Origin: Nocardioides sp. 503
GTDB lineage: Bacteria > Actinomycetota > Actinomycetes > Propionibacteriales > Nocardioidaceae
Direction of reading: 5' to 3'
Assembly (NCBI RefSeq): GCF_004522095.1
Contig: NZ_SPUI01000003.1
Span: 1,054,001 to 1,118,000 of the forward strand
DNA: 64,000 bases
Shown here: positions 35,211 to 43,779 of the stretch, one piece after another
Numbering within the stretch: position 1 is the stretch's first letter
How the letters are laid out: each line of letters begins with the position of its first letter
Notes under the pieces: generated by a model
Told to the model about the DNA's origin: nothing
The model's database searches: none
What the model saw: the letters and a program-made list of their open reading frames with translations, nothing else
Position numbers and translations under genes: made by a program

Positions 35211-37100
35211 CTACCCCAGGAACTCCGCTTTCACGGCGTCGAGCAGCGGGTTGGCGTGGAGGTCGTCGGCCCAGCCGTAGTTGACGGTCCACAGGATGGT
35301 GCCGCCGACGCCGTGCTCCTCGACCCAGTCGGCCTTGGCCGCGATCGACTGCCCGTCCTCGTAGGAGAGGAAGCCGGCGGGGTTGGCGGCGGGGTCGCTC
35401 GCCGGGACGTACCCGCTCTCGGGCGTCCCGTCGCCGTAGGTGCGGTACGTCGACTGGGCCTCGGCGTCCCACATCCGGGTGCCGTGGTCGAAGTAGCCCT
35501 TCTCGCGCAGCGTCGCCCAGCCGAGGGCGGTGTCGCTCACCTCGTAGATGTCGTTGCGCTCGTCGTACTGGCGGGGCCCGGTGATCGTGGGGCCGTAGTA
35601 GATGCCGTAGAAGCCGATCCCGATACCGATCCGCGCTGCCGGCACCCCGGCGGCGACGTACGCCGCGACGCTGCTGGCGATGTCGACCGGCGTCGAGGGT
35701 GACTGGCCGGTCAGCGCGCCGGAGAACCACGACTCCCAGCCCGTCCCGTGCCCCCACCAGGTGGTGCCGACGCCGTAGGCCATCAGGTTGTACTGGTCGA
35801 CCCGCTGGGCGATGTCGGCCTGCCACGCCGGGGCCCTGCCGCCGGTGTGCACCAGGTCGTTGGTGTTGAGCGCGTAGCCCGGGAAGGTGACCAAGGCCGG
35901 CTCCTGGGCGTAGCGCGCCCGGGTGGCGGTCTCGGTGCGGATGTCGGCGATCAGCTCCCGCAGCCGGCGCCGGGCCTCCGCGGCCGGCAGCGGCGCCCGG
36001 CCCTCGGCCTCTCCGCAGCCGGCCTCGCCGTGCAGGCAGTTCTCCCAGTCGACGTCGACGCCGTCGTAGTCGTGCACGACGAGGTGGTCGACCACGGCGT
36101 CGACGAAGCGCGCGCGTCGGTCGTCCGCTGCGGACAGCATGAAGCCGCGCCCGTCGGCGCCGTCGCCGCCGAGCATCAAGAGCGCCTGGCCGCCCGCGGC
36201 GTGGGCCCGGTCGACCAGGTAGTCCTCGACGCTGCGCACGCCGTCGGGCGCCAGCCCCGGGTCGTGAGCGGTGCCGGCCCCGAGGACGACCCGCCCGGGC
36301 TCGCCGTCCAGGGAGCCGCCGCCCGGCGCCACCCGACCGAAGACCAGGTGGGTCATGGCGGACATGTCGACGAGGTCGGGTGCGTAGCTCTCCCAGAACC
36401 ACCCCGCGTAGTAGCCGGTCACCCACGGCGTGTCCCCCACCGGCGCGTCGACCGCCCGGGTCTCCTGCGGCGCCGTCGCCACCGCCGGGGCGCCGCGCCA
36501 GGGCTGGGCCACCACCCGGTAGCGGGTGGTGGCGTCGACGGTCACGACGTACGACGTGCGGCCGGCACGGTCCTGCCGCAGCGTCGCGAGCGTCGTCCAG
36601 GCGCCGCCGCGCGAGGCCTGGACCGCGACCGGTCGGCCGGGGCGCGCCGGGAGGAAGCGCGCCCCGACCGCCACCCGGGTCCCGGTGCGCACGGTCGGCG
36701 GGAGGGGGGACGCCCCGCGCTGGCGCACGGGCCGGAGCGTCGTGACCCGCGACGTGAACGCGCGCAGGTGCCGCGCGCCCACGCGAGTCGGCGGCGCCAC
36801 GACGCGGTACCGGGTGGTCCTGGCAGGCGCCCGCAGACGCCAGGTGTAGCCGCCCCTGGCGGTGCTCCGCGCCCGGTCCTGGGGCTCCCAGCGTCCGCCG
36901 TCTCGAGACTGTAGGACGACCGGACGGCGCACCCGGCCCGGGACGCGACCGGCCACGGTGACCCGCTCCTGCGCGACGACCGGGGTGGTGCCGCGCTCGG
37001 CCCGCGCGGGCGGAGACGAGGCGCCGGCCGGAACGGCGAGCGCGGACAGGACGGCGAGGCACGCGACGAGCGCGGCGGGGAAGGGGCGGGGCTGGTACAT
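35211..37100 (-). CDS. Secreted GH18-family glycoside hydrolase
   Basis: 629 residues. A signal peptide (cleavage near PAGA-SSPP, about residue 28) is followed by two beta-rich Arg/Thr-rich modules (about 40-220) that may bind carbohydrate or wall. A GH18 TIM barrel follows from WVTGYYAGWFWESY. The DxxDxDxE catalytic motif is DGVDVDWE with the proton donor Glu353; YNLMAYG and the final GGTILWTVNYGWADD match later barrel strands. The likely reaction is retaining hydrolysis of chitin or another GlcNAc polymer outside the cell. It is the last gene of a run with an Ig-like protein and a membrane protein, 16 bp after the former. Confidence 0.9.
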   Translation of the reverse strand: MYQPRPFPAALVACLAVLSALAVPAGASSPPARAERGTTPVVAQERVTVAGRVPGRVRRPVVLQSRDGGRWEPQDRARSTARGGYTWRLRAPARTTRYRVVAPPTRVGARHLRAFTSRVTTLRPVRQRGASPLPPTVRTGTRVAVGARFLPARPGRPVAVQASRGGAWTTLATLRQDRAGRTSYVVTVDATTRYRVVAQPWRGAPAVATAPQETRAVDAPVGDTPWVTGYYAGWFWESYAPDLVDMSAMTHLVFGRVAPGGGSLDGEPGRVVLGAGTAHDPGLAPDGVRSVEDYLVDRAHAAGGQALLMLGGDGADGRGFMLSAADDRRARFVDAVVDHLVVHDYDGVDVDWENCLHGEAGCGEAEGRAPLPAAEARRRLRELIADIRTETATRARYAQEPALVTFPGYALNTNDLVHTGGRAPAWQADIAQRVDQYNLMAYGVGTTWWGHGTGWESWFSGALTGQSPSTPVDIASSVAAYVAAGVPAARIGIGIGFYGIYYGPTITGPRQYDERNDIYEVSDTALGWATLREKGYFDHGTRMWDAEAQSTYRTYGDGTPESGYVPASDPAANPAGFLSYEDGQSIAAKADWVEEHGVGGTILWTVNYGWADDLHANPLLDAVKAEFLG

Positions 37101-37116
37101 GAGACGGCTCCTCGGC

Positions 37117-38871
37117 TCAGCGGATCCGGGTGGACACGGCGACGGCGCGCGAGGCGAGCCCGGGCGCTCCGGCGTACCGCACGCGGTAGGTGACCTTGCC
37201 GCGGGGCTGTCGGGTCAGCACGGCGCGCAGCGCACCGCCGCGCAGCACGCCGCGCAGCACTGTCCGGCCGCCGCGGGTGACCACGATGCTGCCACCGGGC
37301 GTGACGCCCGGCAGGCGAACGGCCACGACGACCCGGGCCTTCCCGGGGGCACCCGGGGTGAGCCGTGCGGTGACGACGGGCAGGCCGATGGCGACCGGGG
37401 CGGAGGCAGCACTGGTCACGACCGCGTCCTCGTGGCCGGGCAGCGAGCCGCGCACGCGCACCGAGATCCGGCGCCCGGAGTCCGCCGGCAGCAGCCGGTA
37501 CGTCGCCGCGCGGGCGCCGGGGATCGCCGCGCCGTCGCGCAGCCACTGGTAGGACAGCGTCGCCGGGTCGCCGGGGCCGCGCTGCTCGGGCGGCTCCTGG
37601 ATCCGCGGCACGGTCGCCCGGAGCAGCTCGCCGACCCGCGCGGTCCCGCGGAGGCCCGCCGAGCCGACCACCTGGAGCGGTCGCCCCCGGACGACGTCCG
37701 AGGGGTCGGTGAGGATCGTGAGGGTCTCGTAGCCCGGTGCGCTCACCTGGATCCGGGCGCGCAGGCGATGGCCGAGGTCGGCCTGCGTGGGCGAGTACTC
37801 ACGGCTCGTGGCGCCCTCCACGACCGCGCCGTCGCGCAGCCAGGCGTAGGCGACGGTGACGGCGTCGGGCCCGGTCACGGTCAACCACGTCGTCGTCAGG
37901 GTGCGCCCCAGCAGGGCCAGCCCCTCCAGCGCGGGCTGGGTGGTGGGCGTGATCCTGCCCAGCGGCACCGTGACGTGCGAGGACGTCAGCGGTCGCGGCG
38001 CGACCCCCTCACGGACGGGGGAGACCCGCACGCGCAGGTGGCTGCCGGCGTCGGCGGCGGTGACGGCGTGGGTGCGGCCGGTGCCGACGACGGTGTTGAC
38101 CCCGTCGGTCTCGCGCAGCCACTCGTAGGTGTGGCCGGTGGGGGCCGGGCTGACCTGGGGGTCGACGGCGGTCAGGGTCTGCCCGATCGCCGGCGTGCCC
38201 GCGACCTGCGGGCTGCGCAGGATCGTGAACTCGTCGTCGACGACGGTGTAGGTCGCCGACCGGGTGACCTCGTTGCCCACCCGGTCCCACGCCCTCACGC
38301 TGATCGTCTGCGGACCCAGCACACTGGTGTCCACCGGCGTGCCCGGGGCGAACGTGCCGACGCAGCCGCCGAGGCCGGACTGCTGCTCGGCGCAGTCGAA
38401 GGCGAGGGTGGCCGAGGTGCCCTGGACGATCTCCCCGCCGGGCACGGTCCTGCCCCGGAAGGTGACGACGGGTGGCGTGCGGTCGATGCCGATGCTCACC
38501 TGGCCGAACGTCGAGTTGTCGTTGCCGTCGACCGCCTCCACGTCGAGCGTGGTCGGCCCGCTGTTCGTGACGCTCACGGTCCCACCCTCGGTGCGCGAGA
38601 CCATGCCCGTGCCCGTCTGAGCGCCCGAGAGCGCCCAGGAGACGCTGCGCACGCCCGCGGCGTTGAGGTGGTCATCGGTGGCGCGCACGCCGACGGCCAC
38701 CGGACCGGCGTACCAACCGTCGACCGCGCCCGGCGGCCTGGTGATCGTGAGGACGGGTGGCGTCAGGTCCTCGGGTGGCTCCCCGCCGCCGCCGGCAGCC
38801 AGGGCGGGCGACGGGGTGACGACGGAGGCGGCGGCTACGGCGACGAGCGCCCCGAGCAGTGCGGCCCTCAC
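37117..38871 (-). CDS. Secreted protein with bacterial Ig-like repeats
   Basis: 584 residues. The signal peptide MRAALLGALVAVAAASV ends near ALA-AGGG. An N-terminal HYR/Ig-like region (about 35-210) with paired DRTPPV strands and two cysteines (AFDCAEQQSGLGGC) is followed by four Ig-like units. Each has the core GxTL or GxLL, YxWLRDG and RVRV (YEWLRE, YAWLRD, YQWLRD), as in actinobacterial surface proteins. A C-terminal beta region with many Arg and Gly ends the protein. No catalytic domain or anchor is visible. The GTG at 38871 overlaps the stop of the membrane protein gene as GTGA. It may be an adhesive or structural surface protein. Confidence 0.82.
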   Translation of the reverse strand: MRAALLGALVAVAAASVVTPSPALAAGGGGEPPEDLTPPVLTITRPPGAVDGWYAGPVAVGVRATDDHLNAAGVRSVSWALSGAQTGTGMVSRTEGGTVSVTNSGPTTLDVEAVDGNDNSTFGQVSIGIDRTPPVVTFRGRTVPGGEIVQGTSATLAFDCAEQQSGLGGCVGTFAPGTPVDTSVLGPQTISVRAWDRVGNEVTRSATYTVVDDEFTILRSPQVAGTPAIGQTLTAVDPQVSPAPTGHTYEWLRETDGVNTVVGTGRTHAVTAADAGSHLRVRVSPVREGVAPRPLTSSHVTVPLGRITPTTQPALEGLALLGRTLTTTWLTVTGPDAVTVAYAWLRDGAVVEGATSREYSPTQADLGHRLRARIQVSAPGYETLTILTDPSDVVRGRPLQVVGSAGLRGTARVGELLRATVPRIQEPPEQRGPGDPATLSYQWLRDGAAIPGARAATYRLLPADSGRRISVRVRGSLPGHEDAVVTSAASAPVAIGLPVVTARLTPGAPGKARVVVAVRLPGVTPGGSIVVTRGGRTVLRGVLRGGALRAVLTRQPRGKVTYRVRYAGAPGLASRAVAVSTRIR

Positions 38872-39593
38872 GCCGCGTCCTCGGCCACGATGGGGCTGCG
38901 GCCGACGGCGAGCCAGATCCCGACCACGATCAGGCCCAGGGAGGCCGCGAACGGCAGACCCGGCACCCCACTGGCCGCCACCGCCCCGAAGAGCAGCAGC
39001 GCGAAGCCGCCGGCGAACGCCCCCAGGCCTCGCGAGACGAGCCGCTCCCGGAACGCCATCCAGGCCAGGCCGCCCAGGGCCACGACGACCGGGACCCAGG
39101 CGATGTAGGGGCTGAAATCGTTCATGACGTAGTAGGTGTAGAGCCCGGCGTCGTCGTAGGTGCCCTCCTCCAGGGCGCCGTGGGCGTAGTTGCCCAGCGC
39201 GCCCTTCCATCCGTAGGCGAGGCTGAGCGAGGATGCCGCCGCGACGAGGCCGAAAGTCACCACGGGGGCGCCCAGCGACCACACGAAGCGCTGCGCCACC
39301 CGGCGGTGCCACACGGCGGCGAGGACCAGCAGCAGGGCGACCGTGACGTAGCCGGTGGTGCCGCCGATGCGGTGCAGCTCGTGGTCGAGCCCGGCCATGT
39401 CCGCGGCCGAGACGGTGTAGTCCATGTCGGAGGTGTCCCCGGCACGGGCGTCGGTCACGACCGTGGAGACGAAGCCGAGGGCGCCTGCGGCGGTGGCCCA
39501 CAGGGGCCAGGCGCGGAAGCCGCGGGAGGCGGGGGCGGGAGGGGGTACGGGGCGGGTACGGGCGGTCGGAGCCGGGCTGGTCGGTGCGGACAT
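38868..39593 (-). CDS. Membrane protein of unknown function (DUF998-like)
   Basis: 241 residues with a Pro-rich cytoplasmic N-terminus and six predicted membrane helices (for example LWATAAGALGFVSTVV, VTVALLLVLAAVW, WVPVVVALGGLAWM and FALLLFGAVAA). Between helices 1 and 2 it has DMDYTVSAADMAGLDHELHRIG, and between 3 and 4 a Tyr/Asp-rich loop. The arrangement resembles small DUF998-type membrane proteins, but that match is tentative. The ATG at 39593 follows GAGAAGG. It is the first gene of the operon with the Ig-like and GH18 genes and lies 210 bp after the response regulator gene on the same strand. Confidence 0.75.
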   Translation of the reverse strand: MSAPTSPAPTARTRPVPPPAPASRGFRAWPLWATAAGALGFVSTVVTDARAGDTSDMDYTVSAADMAGLDHELHRIGGTTGYVTVALLLVLAAVWHRRVAQRFVWSLGAPVVTFGLVAAASSLSLAYGWKGALGNYAHGALEEGTYDDAGLYTYYVMNDFSPYIAWVPVVVALGGLAWMAFRERLVSRGLGAFAGGFALLLFGAVAASGVPGLPFAASLGLIVVGIWLAVGRSPIVAEDAA

Positions 39594-39610
39594 GTCGGTG
39601 GCCTTCTCGT

Positions 39611-39759
39611 GCGGGCACGGCCGGGATGCCGTGCCCCCGCAGCCTCCGACGCCCGACGGCACGGGCGGCAGGGACGCGCGTCCTCGGTTGCCCGGGTCGC
39701 CGGGGGCGGGTCGTGTGTCGCCGCCGGCGCTCGACAGCCGTCTCGGGCACACGACCCGC
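39611..39759 (-). promoter_or_regulatory. Control region between the two-component system and the surface-protein operon
   Basis: A perfect 12-bp inverted repeat GCGGGTCGTGTG (39706-39717) and its complement (39748-39759), 30 nt apart, lies 47 bp past the response-regulator stop. Nearer the operon start is a hairpin GCGGGCACGGC/GCCGTGCCC (39611-39640). The first could be an operator or terminator and the second a leader hairpin. Confidence 0.45.
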
Positions 39760-39803
39760 CAGCCGGGAGCCGCCAGCCCGGGGCCGCCCGCAGGGGCGCT
39801 TCC

Positions 39804-40484
39804 TCAGCCAGGGTCGCCGCTGCGCTCGACGCCGACGCCGGCGTCGCGGGCCTTGGCGACCAGGGCGGCCCGGTCGCTGACGTCGAGCTTGGTGAAGATG
39901 GCGTAGACGTAGTTGCGCACGGTCTTGCTGGTGAGCACGAGCATCCGCGCGATGGTGGCGTTGTCGTGGCCGCGCGCGACCAGCTCCAGGACGTCGCGCT
40001 CCCGGTCGGTGAGCTCGGCGAAGACGCCGCCCCGGGCGCTGCGGGCGTTGGTGAGGTAGTCGACCGCGCGCGTCGCGACCTGTGGCCCGAGCATCATGGC
40101 GCCGCCGGCGACCGCGCGGATCGCGCGCTCCACCTCGTCCGGGGCGGCGCCCTTGAGCAGGTAGCCCCGTGCGCCGGCCCGGATGGCCCCGAAGAGCGCC
40201 TCGTCGTCACCGAACATGGTCACCACCAGCACGCCGGTCGAGGGGCGCGCCCGCAGGATCGCGCGGGTGGCCTCGACACCGGAGCCGCCACCCAGGTCGA
40301 GGTCCATGAGGACGACGTCCGGCCGCTGCTCCGCGGTGACCGAGACCGCCTGCTCCTCCGAGGCGGCCTGCCCGACGACGTCGATCCCGGCGATCTCCTC
40401 GAGCAGCGCGGTCATCCCGATGCGGAACACCGGGTGGTCGTCGACGACCACGACCCGGATCGGGCTCGCGGGGACCTCGGTCAT
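39804..40484 (-). CDS. NarL/FixJ family response regulator
   Basis: 226 residues. The receiver domain (about 8-125) has VVVDDHPVFR with acidic residues, the phosphoacceptor Asp61 in LMDLDLGG, and the lysine of GYLLKG. The C-terminal LuxR/NarL helix-turn-helix is LTDRERDVLELVARGHDNATIARMLV, followed by SKTVRNYVYAIFTKL. The ATG overlaps the histidine kinase stop as ATGA, so the pair forms one two-component system. The nearest downstream genes on the same strand encode the membrane, Ig-like and GH18 proteins, which are candidate targets (inference from position). Confidence 0.93.
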   Translation of the reverse strand: MTEVPASPIRVVVVDDHPVFRIGMTALLEEIAGIDVVGQAASEEQAVSVTAEQRPDVVLMDLDLGGGSGVEATRAILRARPSTGVLVVTMFGDDEALFGAIRAGARGYLLKGAAPDEVERAIRAVAGGAMMLGPQVATRAVDYLTNARSARGGVFAELTDRERDVLELVARGHDNATIARMLVLTSKTVRNYVYAIFTKLDVSDRAALVAKARDAGVGVERSGDPG

Positions 40485-42634
40485 GGCAGCTCCATCCTCA
40501 CCCGGGTGCCCGGGCCGTCCGCGCGGGGTCCGACGACCAGGGAGCCGCCGAGCTCGGCGGCGCGCTCGCGCATCGACGTGAGTCCCACACCGGCACCACG
40601 GCCGCCGTCGACCCCCCGCCCGTCGTCGAGGACCAGGAGCTCCACGGGCCCATCGGCGGGCGCCCGGACGTCGATGACGACGGTGGTGGCGTGGGCGTGG
40701 CGGTAGGCGTTCATCAGTGCCTCGGCGGCCACGTGGTAGACCGCGATCTGGCGCCGCGTGGCGAGCTCGCCGTCGATCGCGACACCGACCTCGACGAGGA
40801 GACCGGAGGAGCGGAAGCGCTCCGCCAGCACCCCGAGCGCGCGCGGTAGGTCGCCGTCGTCGAGCTGCGCCGGCAGGAGCGCCCGGGCCAGCAGGCGGAC
40901 GTCGTCGGTGCGGCGCTCGATCTCCGCCTCGAGCTCGGCCAGCAGGGCCGCCGTGCCGGCCGGGTCGTGGGTGAGCCGCCGCTGAGCCGCGGCCAGGCCG
41001 AGGCCCACGCCGGCCAGGGCCGGCCCCATGCCGTCGTGCAGGTCGCGCCGCAGGAGTCGACGCTCCTCGTGGCGGACCTCCAGGAGACGGCCGCTGGTCT
41101 GCGCCAGCTGGTCGTTGACGTGGGCCAGCTCGAGCGCGACCGCGAGGACGCTGCCCATCTGCTCGACCAGCCGGTGGGTGCGGGGGTCGATGCGCTGGCC
41201 GCGAGGCGGGGCGACGGTGAGCAGACCGACGTACCGGCCCTCCACGACGAGGGGCAGCCGCAGCTCGGCGCGCTCGACCTGTCCCGCCAGGGCGCGGACC
41301 GCGCCGTCTGCCGAGCGCACCTCGACACCGCCCAGGCGCAGGCCCTCGCGCAGCGCCTCGACCAGACCCTGGAGGCTGGTGCCCGAGCGGCCGTCGCCGA
41401 GGTCGCGTCCGAGCGAGTCCAGGAGATGCCCCGGATCGATGCCGTCGCCGTAGACCAGACGGTCCACGCGGGCCTGCAGCCAGTGCCGCAGGGGCTGGCC
41501 GAGCGCGACGACCAGACCGACCGCGACGAAGCCGGCCAGCCCCTCCGAGCGCGGGACGACCTGGCCCACCAGCCAGGCGAGGGCCGCGTAGCCGGAGAGC
41601 ACCGCGACGGTCAGCAGTGCCCACACCGTGACGCGGCTCAGCACCAGGTCCACGCCCCACAGGTGCTGGCGCAGGACCACCACGAGCAGCGCGACCGGCA
41701 GGAACGCCTGGGCGAGGATCAGGCTGACGCCGGAGAGCTCGAAGACCCAGTCCTCGAGGCGTACGAAGAGGACCGGGACGAACGCCGCGGTGAGGAACCC
41801 CTGGCCCACCGCAAGCCAGCCGTAGCCGGTCCGGTCGGTGCCGCGCCGCCGCCACCACACGCGGGCCAGGTGGACCACGCCGACGGCGGAGAGCGCGAGG
41901 CAGACCCGGTCCGGCCACAGGCCCAGCACCTCGACGCCGCGCCTCCAGGGCGCCCAGGACACGAAGAAGGGGTTGCCCGGGCTGCCGCGGTACTCCGAGG
42001 TGAGGGCCACCGCCGTGGCGCCCGCCGCACCGGCCGCGCCGAGGGCGGCGGCGGCGCGCATCCAGGCGCGGGTGACGGCGGTCTCCCCGCGTCGTACCAG
42101 CCACGGCAGGACGCCGAGGGAGGCGTAGGTGCCGGGCATCCACGACGCATAGCCGAACAGCATCAGGCCCATGCGGTCCACGCTCGGCGGCTGCGGGTCG
42201 ACCACCAGCAGCTGGGTCACCAGCCCGGAGAGCCCGCACCCGATCGCGACCAGGAGGATGATCCACACCACCGGGTGGCGCGTGCGCGGGAGCATCAGCA
42301 GCGTGGCGGCGCCGTAGACCACGGCCGACAGCACGTCCATCAGCCACTGCGAGACCCCCACCGGCTCGTTGCCGTGCACGGCGTAGAGCACCAGCGCCGC
42401 ACCGGCCAGCGCCCACGACGTGCCGCACACGGCGACGGCGATCACGCCCCACGCCGTCAGCACGCCGCCCGGCGCGACCACCCCGCGCAGCCCGGTCGGC
42501 GGCGGGGTGTCGGGGCGGTCGTCCGGATCGGCGTCGACGCGGTCACCCGTCGTGGCCTCGGGGGCGTGGGCGGCCGGATGTGCGGCCGGGCGCGGGGAGC
42601 GCGCGGCCGGACGCACGGGTCGCACGCTGGACAC
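40481..42634 (-). CDS. Membrane-bound sensor histidine kinase, HisKA_3 type
   Basis: 717 residues. After a Pro/Ala-rich cytoplasmic N-terminus there are about eight or nine membrane helices (about 50-320), a GAF-like region (about 370-510), the HisKA_3 dimerisation helix with phospho-accepting His533 in RRDLHDGMGPALAG, and a HATPase domain with LDDGRGVDGG and GAGVGLTSMRERAAELGG. The many helices suggest sensing of a membrane or lipophilic signal. The GTG at 42634 is chosen because CATAAT (42642-42647) ends 7 nt upstream; the frame stays open to 42796 but adds an Arg-rich stretch overlapping a hairpin. It is coupled to the response regulator. Confidence 0.9.
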   Translation of the reverse strand: MSSVRPVRPAARSPRPAAHPAAHAPEATTGDRVDADPDDRPDTPPPTGLRGVVAPGGVLTAWGVIAVAVCGTSWALAGAALVLYAVHGNEPVGVSQWLMDVLSAVVYGAATLLMLPRTRHPVVWIILLVAIGCGLSGLVTQLLVVDPQPPSVDRMGLMLFGYASWMPGTYASLGVLPWLVRRGETAVTRAWMRAAAALGAAGAAGATAVALTSEYRGSPGNPFFVSWAPWRRGVEVLGLWPDRVCLALSAVGVVHLARVWWRRRGTDRTGYGWLAVGQGFLTAAFVPVLFVRLEDWVFELSGVSLILAQAFLPVALLVVVLRQHLWGVDLVLSRVTVWALLTVAVLSGYAALAWLVGQVVPRSEGLAGFVAVGLVVALGQPLRHWLQARVDRLVYGDGIDPGHLLDSLGRDLGDGRSGTSLQGLVEALREGLRLGGVEVRSADGAVRALAGQVERAELRLPLVVEGRYVGLLTVAPPRGQRIDPRTHRLVEQMGSVLAVALELAHVNDQLAQTSGRLLEVRHEERRLLRRDLHDGMGPALAGVGLGLAAAQRRLTHDPAGTAALLAELEAEIERRTDDVRLLARALLPAQLDDGDLPRALGVLAERFRSSGLLVEVGVAIDGELATRRQIAVYHVAAEALMNAYRHAHATTVVIDVRAPADGPVELLVLDDGRGVDGGRGAGVGLTSMRERAAELGGSLVVGPRADGPGTRVRMELP

Positions 42635-42748
42635 GCCTCGGATTATGGCCGCTCGCACGGCCCGGCGGGCACGGACTGAGAACCTCGGCCGCCTGGGCCG
42701 TACCGGTCCCCGCGGGGGGCGCGGCCGGGAGGTTCTGGGCATTTCCCC

Positions 42749-42808
42749 GCGCTTCTGGGCCGAAGTTCTGGCCCAGAAGCGCAGGTTTTTCAGCAACTGC
42801 TGAAAACC
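42749..42808 (-). terminator. Two tandem hairpins downstream of dagK
   Basis: The first hairpin past the dagK stop is GGTTTT(T)CAGC-AACT-GCTGAAAACC (42784-42808). The next is a perfect 13-bp stem GCGCTTCTGGGCC (42749-42761) with its complement (42770-42782) and an 8-nt loop. Together they should insulate dagK from the histidine kinase promoter. Confidence 0.7.
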
Positions 42809-42812
42809 CTGC

Positions 42813-43727
42813 TCAGCAGACCACCGCCAGCGCGGCAGGCAGCACCTCGACGACGGCCGGCGGACCGGAGAGGCCGGGGAGTGCGCCGAGGGGCTCGCCG
42901 TCGCCGCCGACGGGCACGGGGCCCCGGCGACCGTCGGCCGCGATCTCGACGCGGCGGCCGGTCAGCACCGTCACCTCGGGGAGCGCGACGTGGCGGCCGT
43001 CGTAGACCTTGGGCAGGGAGCGCATGAGCTCGAGCCTCCCGGCGGCCTCGATGACCACCACGTCGAGCACGCCGTCGTCGACGACGGCCGCGGGGGCGAT
43101 GTGCATGCCCTTGCCGTAGTAGCCGGAGTTGGCGACGACCACGCAGGCCGCGGAGTACTCCCGGGTCTCGCCGTCGACGCTCACCCGGCAGCGCGCCGGC
43201 TGGTACGTCGCCAGCGCGCGCAACGCGGCGTAGGGGTACTGCAGCGCCGAGGGCAGCCGGTGCGACCGGTCGACGATCTCGGCGGCGCGGGCGTCCACGC
43301 CGGAGTAGACCGAGCCCGCGACGCGGCGTGCGGCGGCGCCCGGCATCGAGAACGACAGCAGGTCGACGCGCCGCACCGTGCCCTCGAGCAGGAGCCGGGC
43401 CTGGGCGGCCGGGTCGTCGGGCACCCCGAGCATGCGCGCGAAGTCGTTGCCGCGGCCGGCCGGCAGCAGGCCGAGCGTGCCGCCGCGCAGCGAGACCGCA
43501 CCCGCGAGGGAGGAGAGCATGCCGTCGCCGCCGACGGACACGACGACGTCGCCGCGCTCGATCGCGGCGTCGACCAGCGCGCCCATGGCCTTGGGGCCTG
43601 GCGAGTAGGTGACGTCGACGGTCGCGCCCGCGGTGCGCAGCTGCTGGGCGACCGGGACGACGGCCTCGGGAGCGGCGCCGCCGCCCGAGGCGGGGTTGAC
43701 CAGGAACGAGAAGGACCGGGCGCTCAT
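42813..43727 (-). CDS. dagK: Diacylglycerol kinase family lipid kinase
   Basis: 304 residues. The soluble DAGK/LCB-kinase fold is shown by FLVNPASGGG, VVSVGGDGMLSSLAGAV with the GGDG nucleotide motif, LGLLPAGRGNDFAR, and VPVGGDGEPLG near the end. It phosphorylates diacylglycerol or a related lipid alcohol with ATP at the inner membrane face. The order dagK, ADPS-like flavoprotein, TetR, glpD matches, as I recall it, the M. tuberculosis Rv2252-Rv2249c locus, where the kinase is tied to phosphatidylinositol mannoside supply. It lies 52 bp downstream of the flavoprotein gene, on the same strand. Confidence 0.9.
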   Translation of the reverse strand: MSARSFSFLVNPASGGGAAPEAVVPVAQQLRTAGATVDVTYSPGPKAMGALVDAAIERGDVVVSVGGDGMLSSLAGAVSLRGGTLGLLPAGRGNDFARMLGVPDDPAAQARLLLEGTVRRVDLLSFSMPGAAARRVAGSVYSGVDARAAEIVDRSHRLPSALQYPYAALRALATYQPARCRVSVDGETREYSAACVVVANSGYYGKGMHIAPAAVVDDGVLDVVVIEAAGRLELMRSLPKVYDGRHVALPEVTVLTGRRVEIAADGRRGPVPVGGDGEPLGALPGLSGPPAVVEVLPAALAVVC

Positions 43728-43779
43728 CTCGGGGTCCCTGCGGAAGGCGGAGCACAGCGAGCATCTTCACGGGGTGTTC

